DNA of 64,000 nucleotides from UBA9676 sp963741615 (GCA_963741615.1 CAVUIU010000029.1:248001-312000), one strand, 5' to 3'. Counted from the stretch's first letter, positions 8,472-17,109 are shown. Notes: generated by a model not told the origin, from the letters alone. A program made the numbers and translations.

Positions 8472-9538
8472 CGGGCATCACCTCCTTCGGCGGGCCAGCC
8501 GCCAATCGTGTGCACGCGGCCAGCCTCATCGACCAGGCGGGCCGGCAGGCCGAGCCCGGTGAGCCAGGCCGGTGCCGCGCGGCCCCGGATGACCGCGGCC
8601 GTGCTGGCGATGTTGGCGTCCGTGCAGCTTGCCGCCGACACCGAGACCGTGCGCCAGACCGGCGTGGCCGGCAGGCCGGTGCGCGGGTCGAGAATGTGGT
8701 GAAGCACGTCGCCGCCGCGCCGCCAGCGCCGTGCCGCGGTGCTCGAGGTGGCCAGGCCGCCGGCCTGGATGGCGACGACCGTGGACGGCCCGGGCGGCGG
8801 CGGGTCATCGGGACGGCCGCTGATGTCCTGCACACGGATCCGCCAGCCGCCGGCCGGCGGGGGGCCGCTCACCGCGATGTCCCCGCCCAGGCTGACCAGC
8901 ACCCCGCAGCCCAGGGCGGCGGCGATGCGGGTGGCCGACCGGTCGGCCGCCCAAGCCTTGGCGGTGGCACCCAGGTCGAGCTGGACCCCGGGCGGGACCC
9001 GGAGCAGCCGCGCCTGCTCGTCGAACTCCACCTGGCGCCAGCCGGGAACGGCCCGGACGGTCAGCTTCACCGCCGGGCCCTCCCGCTGGACGAGTGAGAA
9101 GTCGCGGTCGTAGCCGACGGCGTTCATGGCGGCGCCCACGGTGGGGTCGACGTCGCCGCCGGTGAGCCGCGCCGCGCGCAACGCTACCGAGATCGCCTCC
9201 GCGAGCAGGGGGCTGACCTCTACCGGCCCGGCCGGCCGGGGCGCTCCCCGTTGCGGCGCTGTTCCGAAACAGACGCTGGGTCCGCCGGCCATCGCCAGGT
9301 CCAGCGCGACGATCTCCGAGTCCGGCCGGAACCTGCTGCAGGCCTGATCGACGGCGGCGAGGTCGGCCTCCAGCATCCCGCGCGCCGCGGTGAGCAGGCT
9401 GCCGTCGGTGACGACGACCTGGACCCCCGTACCGAGGGCCTGCCAGCTGGCTGAGGCTTCCGGGGCGGCCGGTCCAGCCGGGCGGGCCGGTCCAGTCGGT
9501 GCAGCCGGTCCAGCCGGGGTAGCGGTGCCCGCGGTCAT
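8468..9538 (-). CDS. apbE: FAD:protein FMN transferase (ApbE family)
   Basis: 356 residues. The start is the ATG at 9538, sharing one base with the stop of the upstream SGGS gene (TGATG). After a Pro/Ala-rich lead of about 25 residues the ApbE fold begins: WQALGTGVQVVV, a helix pair with QACSRFRPDSEI, GGDVDPTVGAAMNAVGYD, then LDLGATAKAWAADRSA, VSLGGDIAVSG, and the Mg-site segment HHILDPRTGLPA. ApbE proteins split FAD and bond FMN to a Thr or Ser of extracytosolic acceptor proteins. No signal peptide or lipobox is seen, so it may act inside before export, or the lead may differ. It sits between two SGGS peptides in one translationally coupled operon, which makes them candidate substrates. Confidence 0.93.
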   Translation of the reverse strand: MTAGTATPAGPAAPTGPARPAGPAAPEASASWQALGTGVQVVVTDGSLLTAARGMLEADLAAVDQACSRFRPDSEIVALDLAMAGGPSVCFGTAPQRGAPRPAGPVEVSPLLAEAISVALRAARLTGGDVDPTVGAAMNAVGYDRDFSLVQREGPAVKLTVRAVPGWRQVEFDEQARLLRVPPGVQLDLGATAKAWAADRSATRIAAALGCGVLVSLGGDIAVSGPPPAGGWRIRVQDISGRPDDPPPPGPSTVVAIQAGGLATSSTAARRWRRGGDVLHHILDPRTGLPATPVWRTVSVSAASCTDANIASTAAVIRGRAAPAWLTGLGLPARLVDEAGRVHTIGGWPAEGGDAR

Positions 9539-9861
9539 CAGGAGCCGCCCGATGTCGCGTGGCTCGCCCCGGAACTCGCCGTCGGTGTGGTTGCCGACGT
9601 GGTGGTGGAACTGGTCGTGGTGGCGGCGACGCCGGAGCCGCCCGACGTGGTGTGCACGACGGTGCTGGTGCCCGCCGCCGTGGACGTGCCGGCCGCTGAA
9701 ACAGCGGTCGTGTGAGCGACGGTTCCCGGCAGCGTGTAAGCGACGGCGGCGGCGCCCACCAGGCTCGCGGCACCCAGTGCGACGGTAGCTGAGCGCAGCC
9801 GTGCCCGGCCGCGCTTGCGTGCGACCACCGCCGACAGCGCATCCCGGTTGTTCGCGTTCAT
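9538..9861 (-). CDS. Membrane-anchored peptide with two SGGS motifs (paralogue A)
   Basis: 107 residues. GAGGAGG lies before the ATG at 9861. Basic N-terminus, one membrane helix (about 24-42), then AYTLPG and a Ser/Thr-rich tail. The motif H-x-T-S-G-G-S occurs twice, at 70-76 (HTTSGGS) and at the exact C-terminus (101-107, HATSGGS). It heads the operon with apbE and paralogue B. No FMN-binding domain is present, although proteins of that kind (N-terminal helix plus FMN-binding domain) normally accompany ApbE and ferric-reductase-like cytochromes in actinobacteria. The repeated terminal motif suggests a short flavin acceptor with one to two sites; this needs proof. Confidence 0.75.
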   Translation of the reverse strand: MNANNRDALSAVVARKRGRARLRSATVALGAASLVGAAAVAYTLPGTVAHTTAVSAAGTSTAAGTSTVVHTTSGGSGVAATTTSSTTTSATTPTASSGASHATSGGS

Positions 9862-9930
9862 GGCGGGTGCCCCTCCTCGGTTGCTCTTCCTGCAGTGTGC
9901 GCGAGTCGCGTCTGCGTGACCTTGGAGTGG

Positions 9931-9948
9931 CCTCTGACTTTCCTCTGA
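9931..9948 (-). promoter_or_regulatory. Direct-repeat regulator site before the SGGS/apbE operon
   Basis: Two TCAGAGG heptamers on the minus strand, four bases apart, start 70 bp upstream of the ATG at 9861. Sequence, spacing and distance match the site before the cytochrome operon exactly. The response regulator at 3403-4110 is the likely ligand. Confidence 0.55.
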
Positions 9949-10139
9949 CCCGATTCCGCGAGTAGCGCAGTGAGCTGACCCCTGCCTCGGTAAATGATCT
10001 TGGTGGGTTGAGGATTTCTGGTAGCGGCATGCTGACAGCCCGGGCGTCGGCGCCGGGTTCGCGATTAGCGTGCCTTTCTGCGGGTCGGGGCTGGCGGGCC
10101 GTGGACAGGACGGGGAGCCGGGGCTCAGGGAGGCGCAGG

Positions 10140-11603
10140 TCAGGCGGGGACGGGCAGGTCCCGCAGCCGGGCCAGAACCTCGGGAAGCAGCCCGTGGCCG
10201 GGCGGCAGCCGCAGCACCAGGTGGCGGGCGTGGCGGATCAGCCGGCCGGGGACGGCGATCAGCCGCCAGCGCAGGGTGGCGATCATGGCCTTGCCGCCGC
10301 GCACGCCATGCCCTGCCAGGATGTCCTCGCCTGCGGTGAGGGCCGTGAGCTGGTGCAGCCAGGCGGCCATGCTCGCGGCGAGCAGCGCCCCCCACATCCA
10401 GGCCAGGTTGACCTGGGGATATCCGGAGGGCAGATGCCGGAGGGCGGCACCGAGCTTGCTGTCGCGGAAGAGGTTCTCCACCGTGGTGCGGTGCCGGTAC
10501 CAGTGCTCTGCCGCTATCGCCTTGTCCGGGCTGGACACGTCCAGGTTGGTCAGGATGAAGCTGTAGGCGTAGATCGTCCCGGCACGGGCCAGCTCGGGGA
10601 ACGGCAGGGCCCGCTGGTCTGGGTGCAGGGTGCGGCGGCGCCGGGACCGCGGGTCGGCCGAGACCTGGGCCGGATCCAAAAGGACCCGGCGGATCAGCAG
10701 CGCCGTGTTCGCCGGCCACCAGTCCGGGCAGTACTCAGCCACGGCGACCTGGGCGCCGTCCATGTCGATCGCGTCGTGCCAGTCGTCGTCGGCGATGCCG
10801 GCCAGCAGCCGCCACAGCGGCGCGATCCGCTTGGCGCCGATCGCGAAGCTGATGTGCTCATCGTGGGCGGCGCGGGCCAGCGCCCCGGCGAAGTACCCGG
10901 CGTCGGCGCGCAGCGCCACCCTCCCTGATTGCCGTGCCTGGTGCGGCAGGGTGGACAGCGCGCGGCGCAGCAGATCCGGCGCGGTCGCCCGCGGGTCATC
11001 GGTGCCGTCGCCCAGGTCGGCGGCCAGCACGGTCTCCGTCTCCGCCCAGCTGGCCACGTGCGGCCGCCCGACCCGCTGGCCCTGGTGGTTATAGGCCACG
11101 CCCCGCTTCTTCCGGCCGTAGACCTCCACGTCGGTGGTGTCCAGGTCGATGGTGACCGGCCCGCCCGCCAGCGCCGCCGCCCGCTCCGCGGGCAGCAGCG
11201 CCAGCATCCGCCCGGTCACCGCCGCTAGGCCGGTCTCCACTGCCTGCCACTGCGCCGGGGTGACCCGCCGGGCCAGGCCCGCCGCGGTCGTGGCCGCCAG
11301 GCCCGGCACCGGCATGATCTGCTGCCCAGCCGCATCGGTGCGCTGGCGGTCCAGCCCGGTCAGGAAGTCCTCCCCAGCCAGCTGCGCCGCCGCGATCCCG
11401 GCCAGTAGCTCCCCGGCTCCGAACCCACGGTCGCGCTGCTTGATCGGGCCGACCGCCGCATCCAGCGCCGCGATCACGCCGAGCCGCCCGCACAACTCGG
11501 TGATCACGGCCAGGCCCGCGTTCGGCGTCAGCGCCGGATCCGGCGCGCCGATCCGTGGTTGCTGCCGCGATCTGCCCGCTCCGCTGCATATCCTGTTCAC
11601 CAA
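10140..11603 (-). CDS. IS1380-family DDE transposase
   Basis: 487 residues, full length for the family. Recognisable stretches are VTIDLDTTDVEVYGRKKRG (first catalytic Asp region), LRADAGYFAG (second Asp), and the C-terminal TTVENLFRDSKLGAALRHLPS, which carries the catalytic Glu. Translation probably starts at the TTG at 11603, seven bases after GGAGAGG; a GTG at 11600 is an alternative. The gene looks intact. An imperfect inverted repeat lies just upstream of the start (11605-11673). I could not find a matching terminal repeat or target duplication downstream of the stop, so the limits of the element are not defined. It has inserted between the apbE operon promoter and the nitroreductase gene. 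Confidence 0.93.
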   Translation of the reverse strand: MVNRICSGAGRSRQQPRIGAPDPALTPNAGLAVITELCGRLGVIAALDAAVGPIKQRDRGFGAGELLAGIAAAQLAGEDFLTGLDRQRTDAAGQQIMPVPGLAATTAAGLARRVTPAQWQAVETGLAAVTGRMLALLPAERAAALAGGPVTIDLDTTDVEVYGRKKRGVAYNHQGQRVGRPHVASWAETETVLAADLGDGTDDPRATAPDLLRRALSTLPHQARQSGRVALRADAGYFAGALARAAHDEHISFAIGAKRIAPLWRLLAGIADDDWHDAIDMDGAQVAVAEYCPDWWPANTALLIRRVLLDPAQVSADPRSRRRRTLHPDQRALPFPELARAGTIYAYSFILTNLDVSSPDKAIAAEHWYRHRTTVENLFRDSKLGAALRHLPSGYPQVNLAWMWGALLAASMAAWLHQLTALTAGEDILAGHGVRGGKAMIATLRWRLIAVPGRLIRHARHLVLRLPPGHGLLPEVLARLRDLPVPA

Positions 11604-11604
11604 G

Positions 11605-11673
11605 TAGGTGCCTCTCCGCCTGAGATGATCATTACTTCGCAGCGATCATCATCCCAGGTCAGAGAGGCACCTA
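11605..11673. repeat. Imperfect inverted repeat upstream of the transposase
   Basis: Two arms begin TAGGTGCCTCTC and face each other (outer 12 bp perfect, then about 12 partly matching bases including GATGAT), with a centre holding GATCAT and its reverse. The left arm carries the ribosome site of the transposase. It may be the right terminus of the IS element or a fold-back that limits transposase translation. Confidence 0.65.
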
Positions 11674-11719
11674 TCTGCATTTGCCGGGCCGTGTCACCGA
11701 CCTACTCGCGGATTCGGGT

Positions 11720-11801
11720 CTGAGGCCGGAAGCGCGCTTTCCGCTGAGGCCGGAAGCGCGGCTTCCGCTGAGGCCGCCATCGCGGCTTCCGCTGAGGCCG
11801 C
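11720..11801. repeat. 24-bp tandem repeat, 3.4 copies
   Basis: Units start CTGAGGCCGGAAGCGCGG and recur every 24 bp at 11720, 11744, 11768 and 11792, with the last copy diverged. The 298-bp gap between the transposase and the nitroreductase gene (11604-11901) holds this repeat and the inverted repeat; I see no gene in it. Confidence 0.8.
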
Positions 11802-11901
11802 GGGCGCCGCGTGGCGTTGGGCCCGGCCGGCGGGGACATACGGCCCTGCCCGCTACCCCCGCGCCGGGGCGACGCTGGCTGAAACGGAGGGCGAGGGCAG
11901 C

Positions 11902-12930
11902 ATGACCGAGATCATCCGGCTCCAGCAGGGGCAACCATGGACTGGTGGCCCGGGGTTCCCGCCCGATCAGCTGCCATCCATAGTGGCGACCGCCGCCCGC
12001 GCGCCGTCAGTGCTGAACACCCAGCCGTGGCGGTTCAACGTGGCAGGTGCCGCGCTGGAACTGCATGCCGACAGCGCCCGCGCCCTGCCGGTGCTTGACC
12101 CCACCGGCCGGGAGATGCTCGTCAGCTGTGGCGCCGCCCTGTACGGGATCCGGCTGGCCGTCCGGCAGCTGGGATATGTGCCGGCCGTCAGCCTGCTCCC
12201 CTGCCCGGCCCGGCCCGGCCTGCTTGCCCGGGTGTATCTCGCTGGGCAGGCGGAGATGACCAGCCATGAATGGGATCTGCTTGCGGCGGTACCGCACCGT
12301 CACACGCACCGCGGCCCGTTCGTCACCGCCCCGATCCCACCTGGCTTGATCACCGGACTGCAGCATGATGCGGTCGCGGAGGGAGCCGAGCTGGTGCTGA
12401 TCACCGAGTCCCGCCATTACTGCCGGCTGGCCGCACTGGTGATCGCCGCGGGCTCGCTGCGGCGGCAGGCGGCCCAGGCGGAGGTGCGGCGCTGGACCAG
12501 GCCACCGGGGAGCACGGCCAGGGACGGCGTGGGCGCCGGAGCCTACCCGGCACTCACCGTGGCAGGCGCCCGATCCTCGGTGAGCGGCAGGCTTGCCCAG
12601 CGCGACTTCGACCTCGGCCGGAGCTGGGGCACGGCGGAGGACCTGGGCTCCCCGCCAGCCGCGACGGCCGTCCTGACGACCGCCTCAGACACGCCGCTGG
12701 ACTGGCTGCAGGCCGGCCAGGCGCTGCAGCGGATGCTGCTGCGCGCCGCGAGCGGCTGGGTGTTCGCCAGCATGAACACCGAGCCGCTGGAGTTCCCGCC
12801 CATCCGGGCCCTGGTGCGCAGCGGGCTGGGGCTGGCCGGTGTGCCGCAGATGGTGTTCCAGTTCGGACGGGTGCACACCACGCTGGCGACCGCCCGTCGG
12901 TCCCCGGCCGAGGTGATCAGCGTGGCCTGA
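11902..12930 (+). CDS. Acg-like FMN nitroreductase-family protein
   Basis: 342 residues. The pattern ATAARAPSVLNTQPWRF near residues 31-47, followed by LLVSCGAALYGIRLAVRQLGY, HRHTHRGPF and a C-terminal GLGLAGVPQMVFQFGR, matches the Acg (Rv2032) branch of the nitroreductase superfamily. These proteins bind FMN tightly, and a lid over the flavin site is thought to prevent normal NADPH turnover, so they may store flavin. In mycobacteria the family belongs to the DosR dormancy regulon. The ATG at 11902 follows GGAGGG with suitable spacing. The gene stands alone downstream of the IS element; a DosR-type operator was not recognised. Confidence 0.85.
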   Translation: MTEIIRLQQGQPWTGGPGFPPDQLPSIVATAARAPSVLNTQPWRFNVAGAALELHADSARALPVLDPTGREMLVSCGAALYGIRLAVRQLGYVPAVSLLPCPARPGLLARVYLAGQAEMTSHEWDLLAAVPHRHTHRGPFVTAPIPPGLITGLQHDAVAEGAELVLITESRHYCRLAALVIAAGSLRRQAAQAEVRRWTRPPGSTARDGVGAGAYPALTVAGARSSVSGRLAQRDFDLGRSWGTAEDLGSPPAATAVLTTASDTPLDWLQAGQALQRMLLRAASGWVFASMNTEPLEFPPIRALVRSGLGLAGVPQMVFQFGRVHTTLATARRSPAEVISVA

Positions 12931-12952
12931 CCGGGAACGGGCACCCGGACGT

Positions 12953-13630
12953 TCAGCGCACCCCGGCCAAGGCGAGCAGACGGCTGAGCTTGGAGGCGGC
13001 TGACGACGGCGCCGCACCGGCCTGCAGCAGCAGTTCACCGGCGGTGTCAAGCAGGTCGTGCGGCCCCTGGCCCAGCTCGACCTCGACTTCGCGCCACCGG
13101 GACACCTCCTGCCACTCCGGCAGGCCGGGGCCATGCGGCCCGGTGGTGCCTGAGCTAGTCATCCCGGCCCGGGCCGGGGCCGGCAGCGAGCCGGTCACCA
13201 GGTCGTCGGCGATCTCCGCGAGCACCTGGCCGTCCTGGCCGGCCAGGTACCGGACCCGGCGGGTGGTCGCCAGCCGCGCGATCGGGGAGAGCGGCTGGCT
13301 GCCGCTCCACCGGGTCACCAGCCCGGCCAGCCTGGCCGGGACCGTATGCGTGCTGCGCCCCAGCGGCGCGTGCACCTCACGCCTGCTGTCCACCCCGGCC
13401 GGCAGCTTGAGGTGCCATCCGGCGTCTGTGCCGCCGGTGCGGCGGCGCAGCGTGATACCCGCCGACGCCAGGCCAAAGCCGGGGGTGTCGAAGTAGACAG
13501 CCCGCAAGCGGTACGTCCGCGGCCCGGTGATCGCCACGACGCGTTCCAGCCCAGAAAGGTCGGGCAGGGCGAAATCGGCTGATGCCTCGTACTTGCGCTC
13601 AGTCTCGATGAATCCGCCCGCGTCTTCCAT
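12953..13630 (-). CDS. CYTH domain protein (triphosphate tunnel enzyme)
   Basis: 225 residues. The signature ETERKYEAS occurs at residue 9, followed by YFDTPGFGLASAGITLRRRTGG and WHLKLPAG, giving the alternating charged beta strands of the CYTH triphosphate tunnel fold; R-x-R and K-x-x residues for triphosphate binding are present. Members cleave inorganic triphosphate or thiamine triphosphate or make cAMP. The common actinobacterial partner CHAD domain is absent, both in this protein and nearby. Its C-terminus holds a helix typical of the family. It is convergent with the nitroreductase gene and divergent from the hydrolase. The exact substrate cannot be told. Confidence 0.86.
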   Translation of the reverse strand: MEDAGGFIETERKYEASADFALPDLSGLERVVAITGPRTYRLRAVYFDTPGFGLASAGITLRRRTGGTDAGWHLKLPAGVDSRREVHAPLGRSTHTVPARLAGLVTRWSGSQPLSPIARLATTRRVRYLAGQDGQVLAEIADDLVTGSLPAPARAGMTSSGTTGPHGPGLPEWQEVSRWREVEVELGQGPHDLLDTAGELLLQAGAAPSSAASKLSRLLALAGVR

Positions 13631-13807
13631 GCCAGAAGGCTACGGCCAGCGCGGAGTTGGCGGCACGCTGGCGTGTTCTCCCTGCTCGACCCGGGTAACG
13701 ATGCAACACTGCGATATGACCCTGCGTGCTGGGCGGTGGCATACCCGGGGGGACTCGCAGGAAAGGGCCGACGCGTTACGTCCCGAGCTGACCGGGACGG
13801 GGGGGTC

Positions 13808-14716
13808 ATGGGTCTGATCATGGAGCACGACAGGCCGGACTGGCCGGACCGCCCGGCCGAGGGCTACGAGACCGTGCCGCTGCTGATCCCGGGGGCCGTG
13901 GGCGATGCGGACGGAAACGGGGTGGCCGTGCTGCGGCGGCGCACCGCCCGGCCGAGCAAGCGTGCGGTGGTGTACGTGCACTGCCTCGGTGACTCCTTCG
14001 TGCCTGCCGAACTCGTGAGCTGGTACACCAGCCGCGGCTTCCACTTCTACGCGGCCGACCTGCGCGCGGTGGGCAGCGGCGGCGCGGCAGCGGCGGCGGC
14101 GGGAAACCGGGCGGCCGGTGAGCTGGGCAGGTGCTTCGCCTACCTGGACGCCGCCGTCACGGACCTGCGAGCGTCCGATGCCATCGAGACCGTGGTCGTG
14201 TCCGCGCACACGGCCGGCGCCCTTGTCGCCGCGCTGTGGTGCCACGCCCGCCGGGGCAGCCGGCCCGTGGACGCGCTCATCCTCGCCAGTCCCGAGCTCG
14301 GCAACGGGCGGCCGTGGCCGGGCAGAGCGGGCAGGCCAGGCAGGTCGCCCGCGCCCGAGGACGGGCCGCCCGCCCGCCCGTCGCCGCTGCTGTCAGGAGC
14401 GCAGCGGAGGCTGCGGCGCGGGCTTGACATCGCCTGCCCGGTCCTGGTCATGTGCCCGGCCGGGCAGGGCCACGGGCCAGGCGGCACAGGGGGCTTGCTG
14501 CCGCTCGGGGTGCTGGGGGCGCTCGGGGCCCTGGGGACGCTGGCAGGCCGCCGGGCCACCATCCGGCTGGGCGAGCATGTCACCTGGCTGACTCTGGACG
14601 GCGGGCTGCCCGGGCAGCCGCCGGCGCCCGCGTCACAGTGCAAGCGCCTCCTGGACGAGATCGGCCGGTGGCTGGGCGCCTACCTGTCCGGCCAGGTCCG
14701 CGACCAGCTGCTCTGA
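13808..14716 (+). CDS. Alpha/beta hydrolase-like protein with altered nucleophile elbow
   Basis: 302 residues from the ATG at 13808, after a G-run; an ATG at 13820 is also possible. The fold is suggested by RAVVYVHCLGDSFVPAELV, GFHFYAADLRAVGSG and VVVSAHTAGALVAALW, then LILASPELG, as in serine aminopeptidase or lysophospholipase-like hydrolases. The usual G-x-S-x-G elbow reads S-A-H-T-A-G, so the nucleophile Ser would be Thr. Either the protein is catalytically changed or it is not an active hydrolase. The middle contains a Gly/Pro/Arg-rich insertion (about 170-195). The gene converges on the molybdopterin gene. Confidence 0.65.
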   Translation: MGLIMEHDRPDWPDRPAEGYETVPLLIPGAVGDADGNGVAVLRRRTARPSKRAVVYVHCLGDSFVPAELVSWYTSRGFHFYAADLRAVGSGGAAAAAAGNRAAGELGRCFAYLDAAVTDLRASDAIETVVVSAHTAGALVAALWCHARRGSRPVDALILASPELGNGRPWPGRAGRPGRSPAPEDGPPARPSPLLSGAQRRLRRGLDIACPVLVMCPAGQGHGPGGTGGLLPLGVLGALGALGTLAGRRATIRLGEHVTWLTLDGGLPGQPPAPASQCKRLLDEIGRWLGAYLSGQVRDQLL

Positions 14717-14731
14717 CCCGGGGCACGGGAT

Positions 14732-16419
14732 CTACTGCACCGATACCGCGACGCTCGGGTAGCCGGTCGCACCGTTCGGCTCCGGCGGTGCCTGAAACGC
14801 GGTCTGGGTGTAGCCGGTCGCGTCGGTGGCGCGGGCCTCGATCGTGTGGTTCCCCGGTGTGGCGTCCCAGTCCCACACCCATTGCCGCCAGGTGTCGATC
14901 CCCGGCACCGCGGCCAGCCGGGCCTGGTTCCATCGCCCGCCGTCGACGCGCACCTCCACCGCGTCGATGCCCTTGTGCTGCGCCCAGGCGACGCCGGCGA
15001 CCTGGGCCCGGCCGCCGGCACCGGGGCGGAGCCGTTGGGCACATCTATCCGTGACTCGGTTTTGATCGGGGCCTGCTGCGACCACCCGCGCGGTACCCAG
15101 TAGCCCTGCGCGTCGGCGAAGGTCGTCACGTTGATGTCGGTCACCCATTTGGTGGCCGACACGTAGCCGTACAGGCCGGGCACGACCATCCGGGCCGGGA
15201 ACCCGTGCGCGACCGGGAGCGGCGACCCGTTCATCGCCACCGCCAGCAGCGCGTCCCGGCCGTCCATGACTACCTGGACGGGGGTTCCCGAGGTGAACCC
15301 GTCAACCGAGGTGCACAGCAACTGGCTGGCCCCGGACCGGATCCCGGCCGAACGAAGCAGGGTGGCCAGGCTCGCTCCCAGCCACTTCGCGTTGCCGATG
15401 TACGGGCCGGCCACCGGGTTGGAGACGCAGCACAGGGTGATGTAGTGCTCGATCAGCGGCTGCCGGATCAGGTCGGCGAAGGTGATCGTGATCTCGCGAT
15501 CCACCATGCCGTGGATCCGCAGCTGCCAGCTCGCGGGATCGACCTCGGGCAGGAGGATCGCGGTGTCCACCCGGTAGAAGGAGGCGTTCGGCGTGACGAA
15601 CGGGCTCAGGCCCCGGATATCCAGGTTGGCGCCGGCCGGCAGTGGCGGGGCCGGCTCAGCCGGGCGCGGGATGCGCAAGGTGGTGCGTGCCCGCACCACG
15701 GCGCTGGAGGGCCCCGCCAGCCGCTGGCCGACCAGCGCGCTGGCGCCGGCCACGCCCACCGCCACCGAACCGGTGATCAGGAACTGGCGCCGCCCGGACC
15801 CGGACCGGGCCGGGGCGGGCGGCTCCGGTGTGCCCGACGGGACCCAGGACCCGCCGGGGGGTGGCGCGGCGCCGGTTGCCGCCGGGGTGGTGCCGGTGCC
15901 GGCGGGGGGCGCTGCCACGGTGGGCCCGGCCTCGGCGACGGGACCGGTCTGCCCGGCGGTGGCGGCCCGGACCAGCCGGACCATGGTGAACGCCCCGGCC
16001 GCGGCCCCGATCAGGATGGGCAGCGCATCGATCGCGCTGGCGTTCGGCCGGGTCCCCACCGCCAGCAGCCCGATCAGCGTGAACACCGCCAGCCCGGCCA
16101 GTCCATAGCGGAGCCGGTGCAGGGCGGCAACGCCGATCACGGCGGCGAACACGGCCAGCACCACAAGGATGCCGGTCACCAGGACTCTCTTGTCATTGGA
16201 GCCGAAGGTGGAGATGGCGAAGTTCTTCACCGGGGCCGGCGTAGAGTCGATGGCCACGCCGCCAACGGCGATGACCGGCGAGAACTGCGGTCCGGTGATC
16301 CCGGCGATCAGCTGGGCGACGCCCATGGCGACGCACGCGGTGATCAGGCCGGTCGCCACTCCACGGCCGCGGCGAGCCCCACCGGGCATGCCGCCGCGGC
16401 GGTCAGTGGAAGATGTCAC
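14732..16419 (-). pseudogene. Sulfite-oxidase-like molybdopterin oxidoreductase, frameshifted
   Basis: Starting at the GTG at 16419, the protein has about three N-terminal membrane helices, a Pro/Ala/Gly-rich linker, RRQFLITGSVAVGVAGA (a fourth helix preceded by RR), then the molybdopterin domain: FYRVDTAILLPEVDPASW, ITLCCVSNPVAGPYIGNAKW with the Mo-ligand Cys, and PGLYGYVSATKWV. After PNGSAPVPA the frame breaks near 15004-15020. The dimerisation domain (VAWAQHKGIDAVEVRVDGG to SVAVSVQ) continues in another frame to 14732. One base is missing in a GGCGGCCGGG-like run. The total span, 1688 nt, is one short of a multiple of three. This is either a sequencing error or a recent inactivation. The gene is divergent from the sigma factor. 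Confidence 0.9.
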
Positions 16420-16527
16420 ACCACCTATTCGTAGCCGAGAGTGACCCGGATTGCCGGATGATCGCGGATAGGCCAAGCCAAGACCGGGACAGCCACGAAT
16501 GACATGTGTAGGGGTGATGACGTGGGC

Positions 16528-17109
16528 ATGACCGAGGGACAGCCGGGCGCCCGGCCCTGGCCTGCGCGCCCGAGCGACCTGGCCGGCCTGCTCGCCCTGA
16601 TCGCCCGGGGCGACCAGGGTGCCTTCGCCACCGTCTACGACCGCGCAGCCGCACAGGTCTTCGGCCTGGTGCTCCGGGTGGTGCGGGACCCGGCGCAGTC
16701 GGAGGAGGTGACGCAGGAGGTGATGCTGGAGGTGTGGCGCACCGCCTCCCGCTTCGACCCGCATCGGGGGAGCGCGATGACCTGGCTGATGACGCTGGCG
16801 CACCGCCGGGCGGTGGACCGGGTGCGCTCCGGGGAGGCGGCCGCGCAGCGCGAGCTCCGGGCGGCTGTCGCGGTGACCGACTACGACGTGGTGGCCGAAG
16901 AGGTGGAAGACCGGCTCGACGCCCAGCGCGTGCGCCGCTGCCTGAACTCGCTGACCGAACTGCAGCGGGAATCGGTCACTCTTGCCTACTACGGCGGCTA
17001 CACCTACCGCGAGGTGGCAGGCCTGCTCGGGGTGGCGGTCGGGACGGTGAAGACACGTATGCGGGACGGCCTGATCCGGCTGCGCGACTGCCTGGGAGCC
17101 GAGCTATGA
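16528..17109 (+). CDS. ECF RNA polymerase sigma factor, SigK-like
   Basis: 193 residues from the ATG at 16528; an in-frame GTG at 16522 and an ATG at 16504 are alternatives, and AGGGGTGA at 16510-16517 fits either of the two later starts. Region 2 contains FATVYDRAAAQVFGLVLRVV and SEEVTQEVMLEVWRTASRFDP; region 4 contains LTELQRESVTLAYYGGYTYREVA and GVAVGTVKTRMRDGLIRLRD. These match the SigK/RskA group. It overlaps its anti-sigma gene as ATGA. In mycobacteria SigK drives secreted antigens and its own operon; here the divergent membrane molybdopterin protein is a likely target, judged by position only. Confidence 0.92.
   Translation: MTEGQPGARPWPARPSDLAGLLALIARGDQGAFATVYDRAAAQVFGLVLRVVRDPAQSEEVTQEVMLEVWRTASRFDPHRGSAMTWLMTLAHRRAVDRVRSGEAAAQRELRAAVAVTDYDVVAEEVEDRLDAQRVRRCLNSLTELQRESVTLAYYGGYTYREVAGLLGVAVGTVKTRMRDGLIRLRDCLGAEL

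Noticed and set aside
9950..10139. Left terminal repeat of the IS1380 element
   Set aside because: I compared this region with the inverted repeat at 11605-11673 and found no convincing match, so no element boundary is called.
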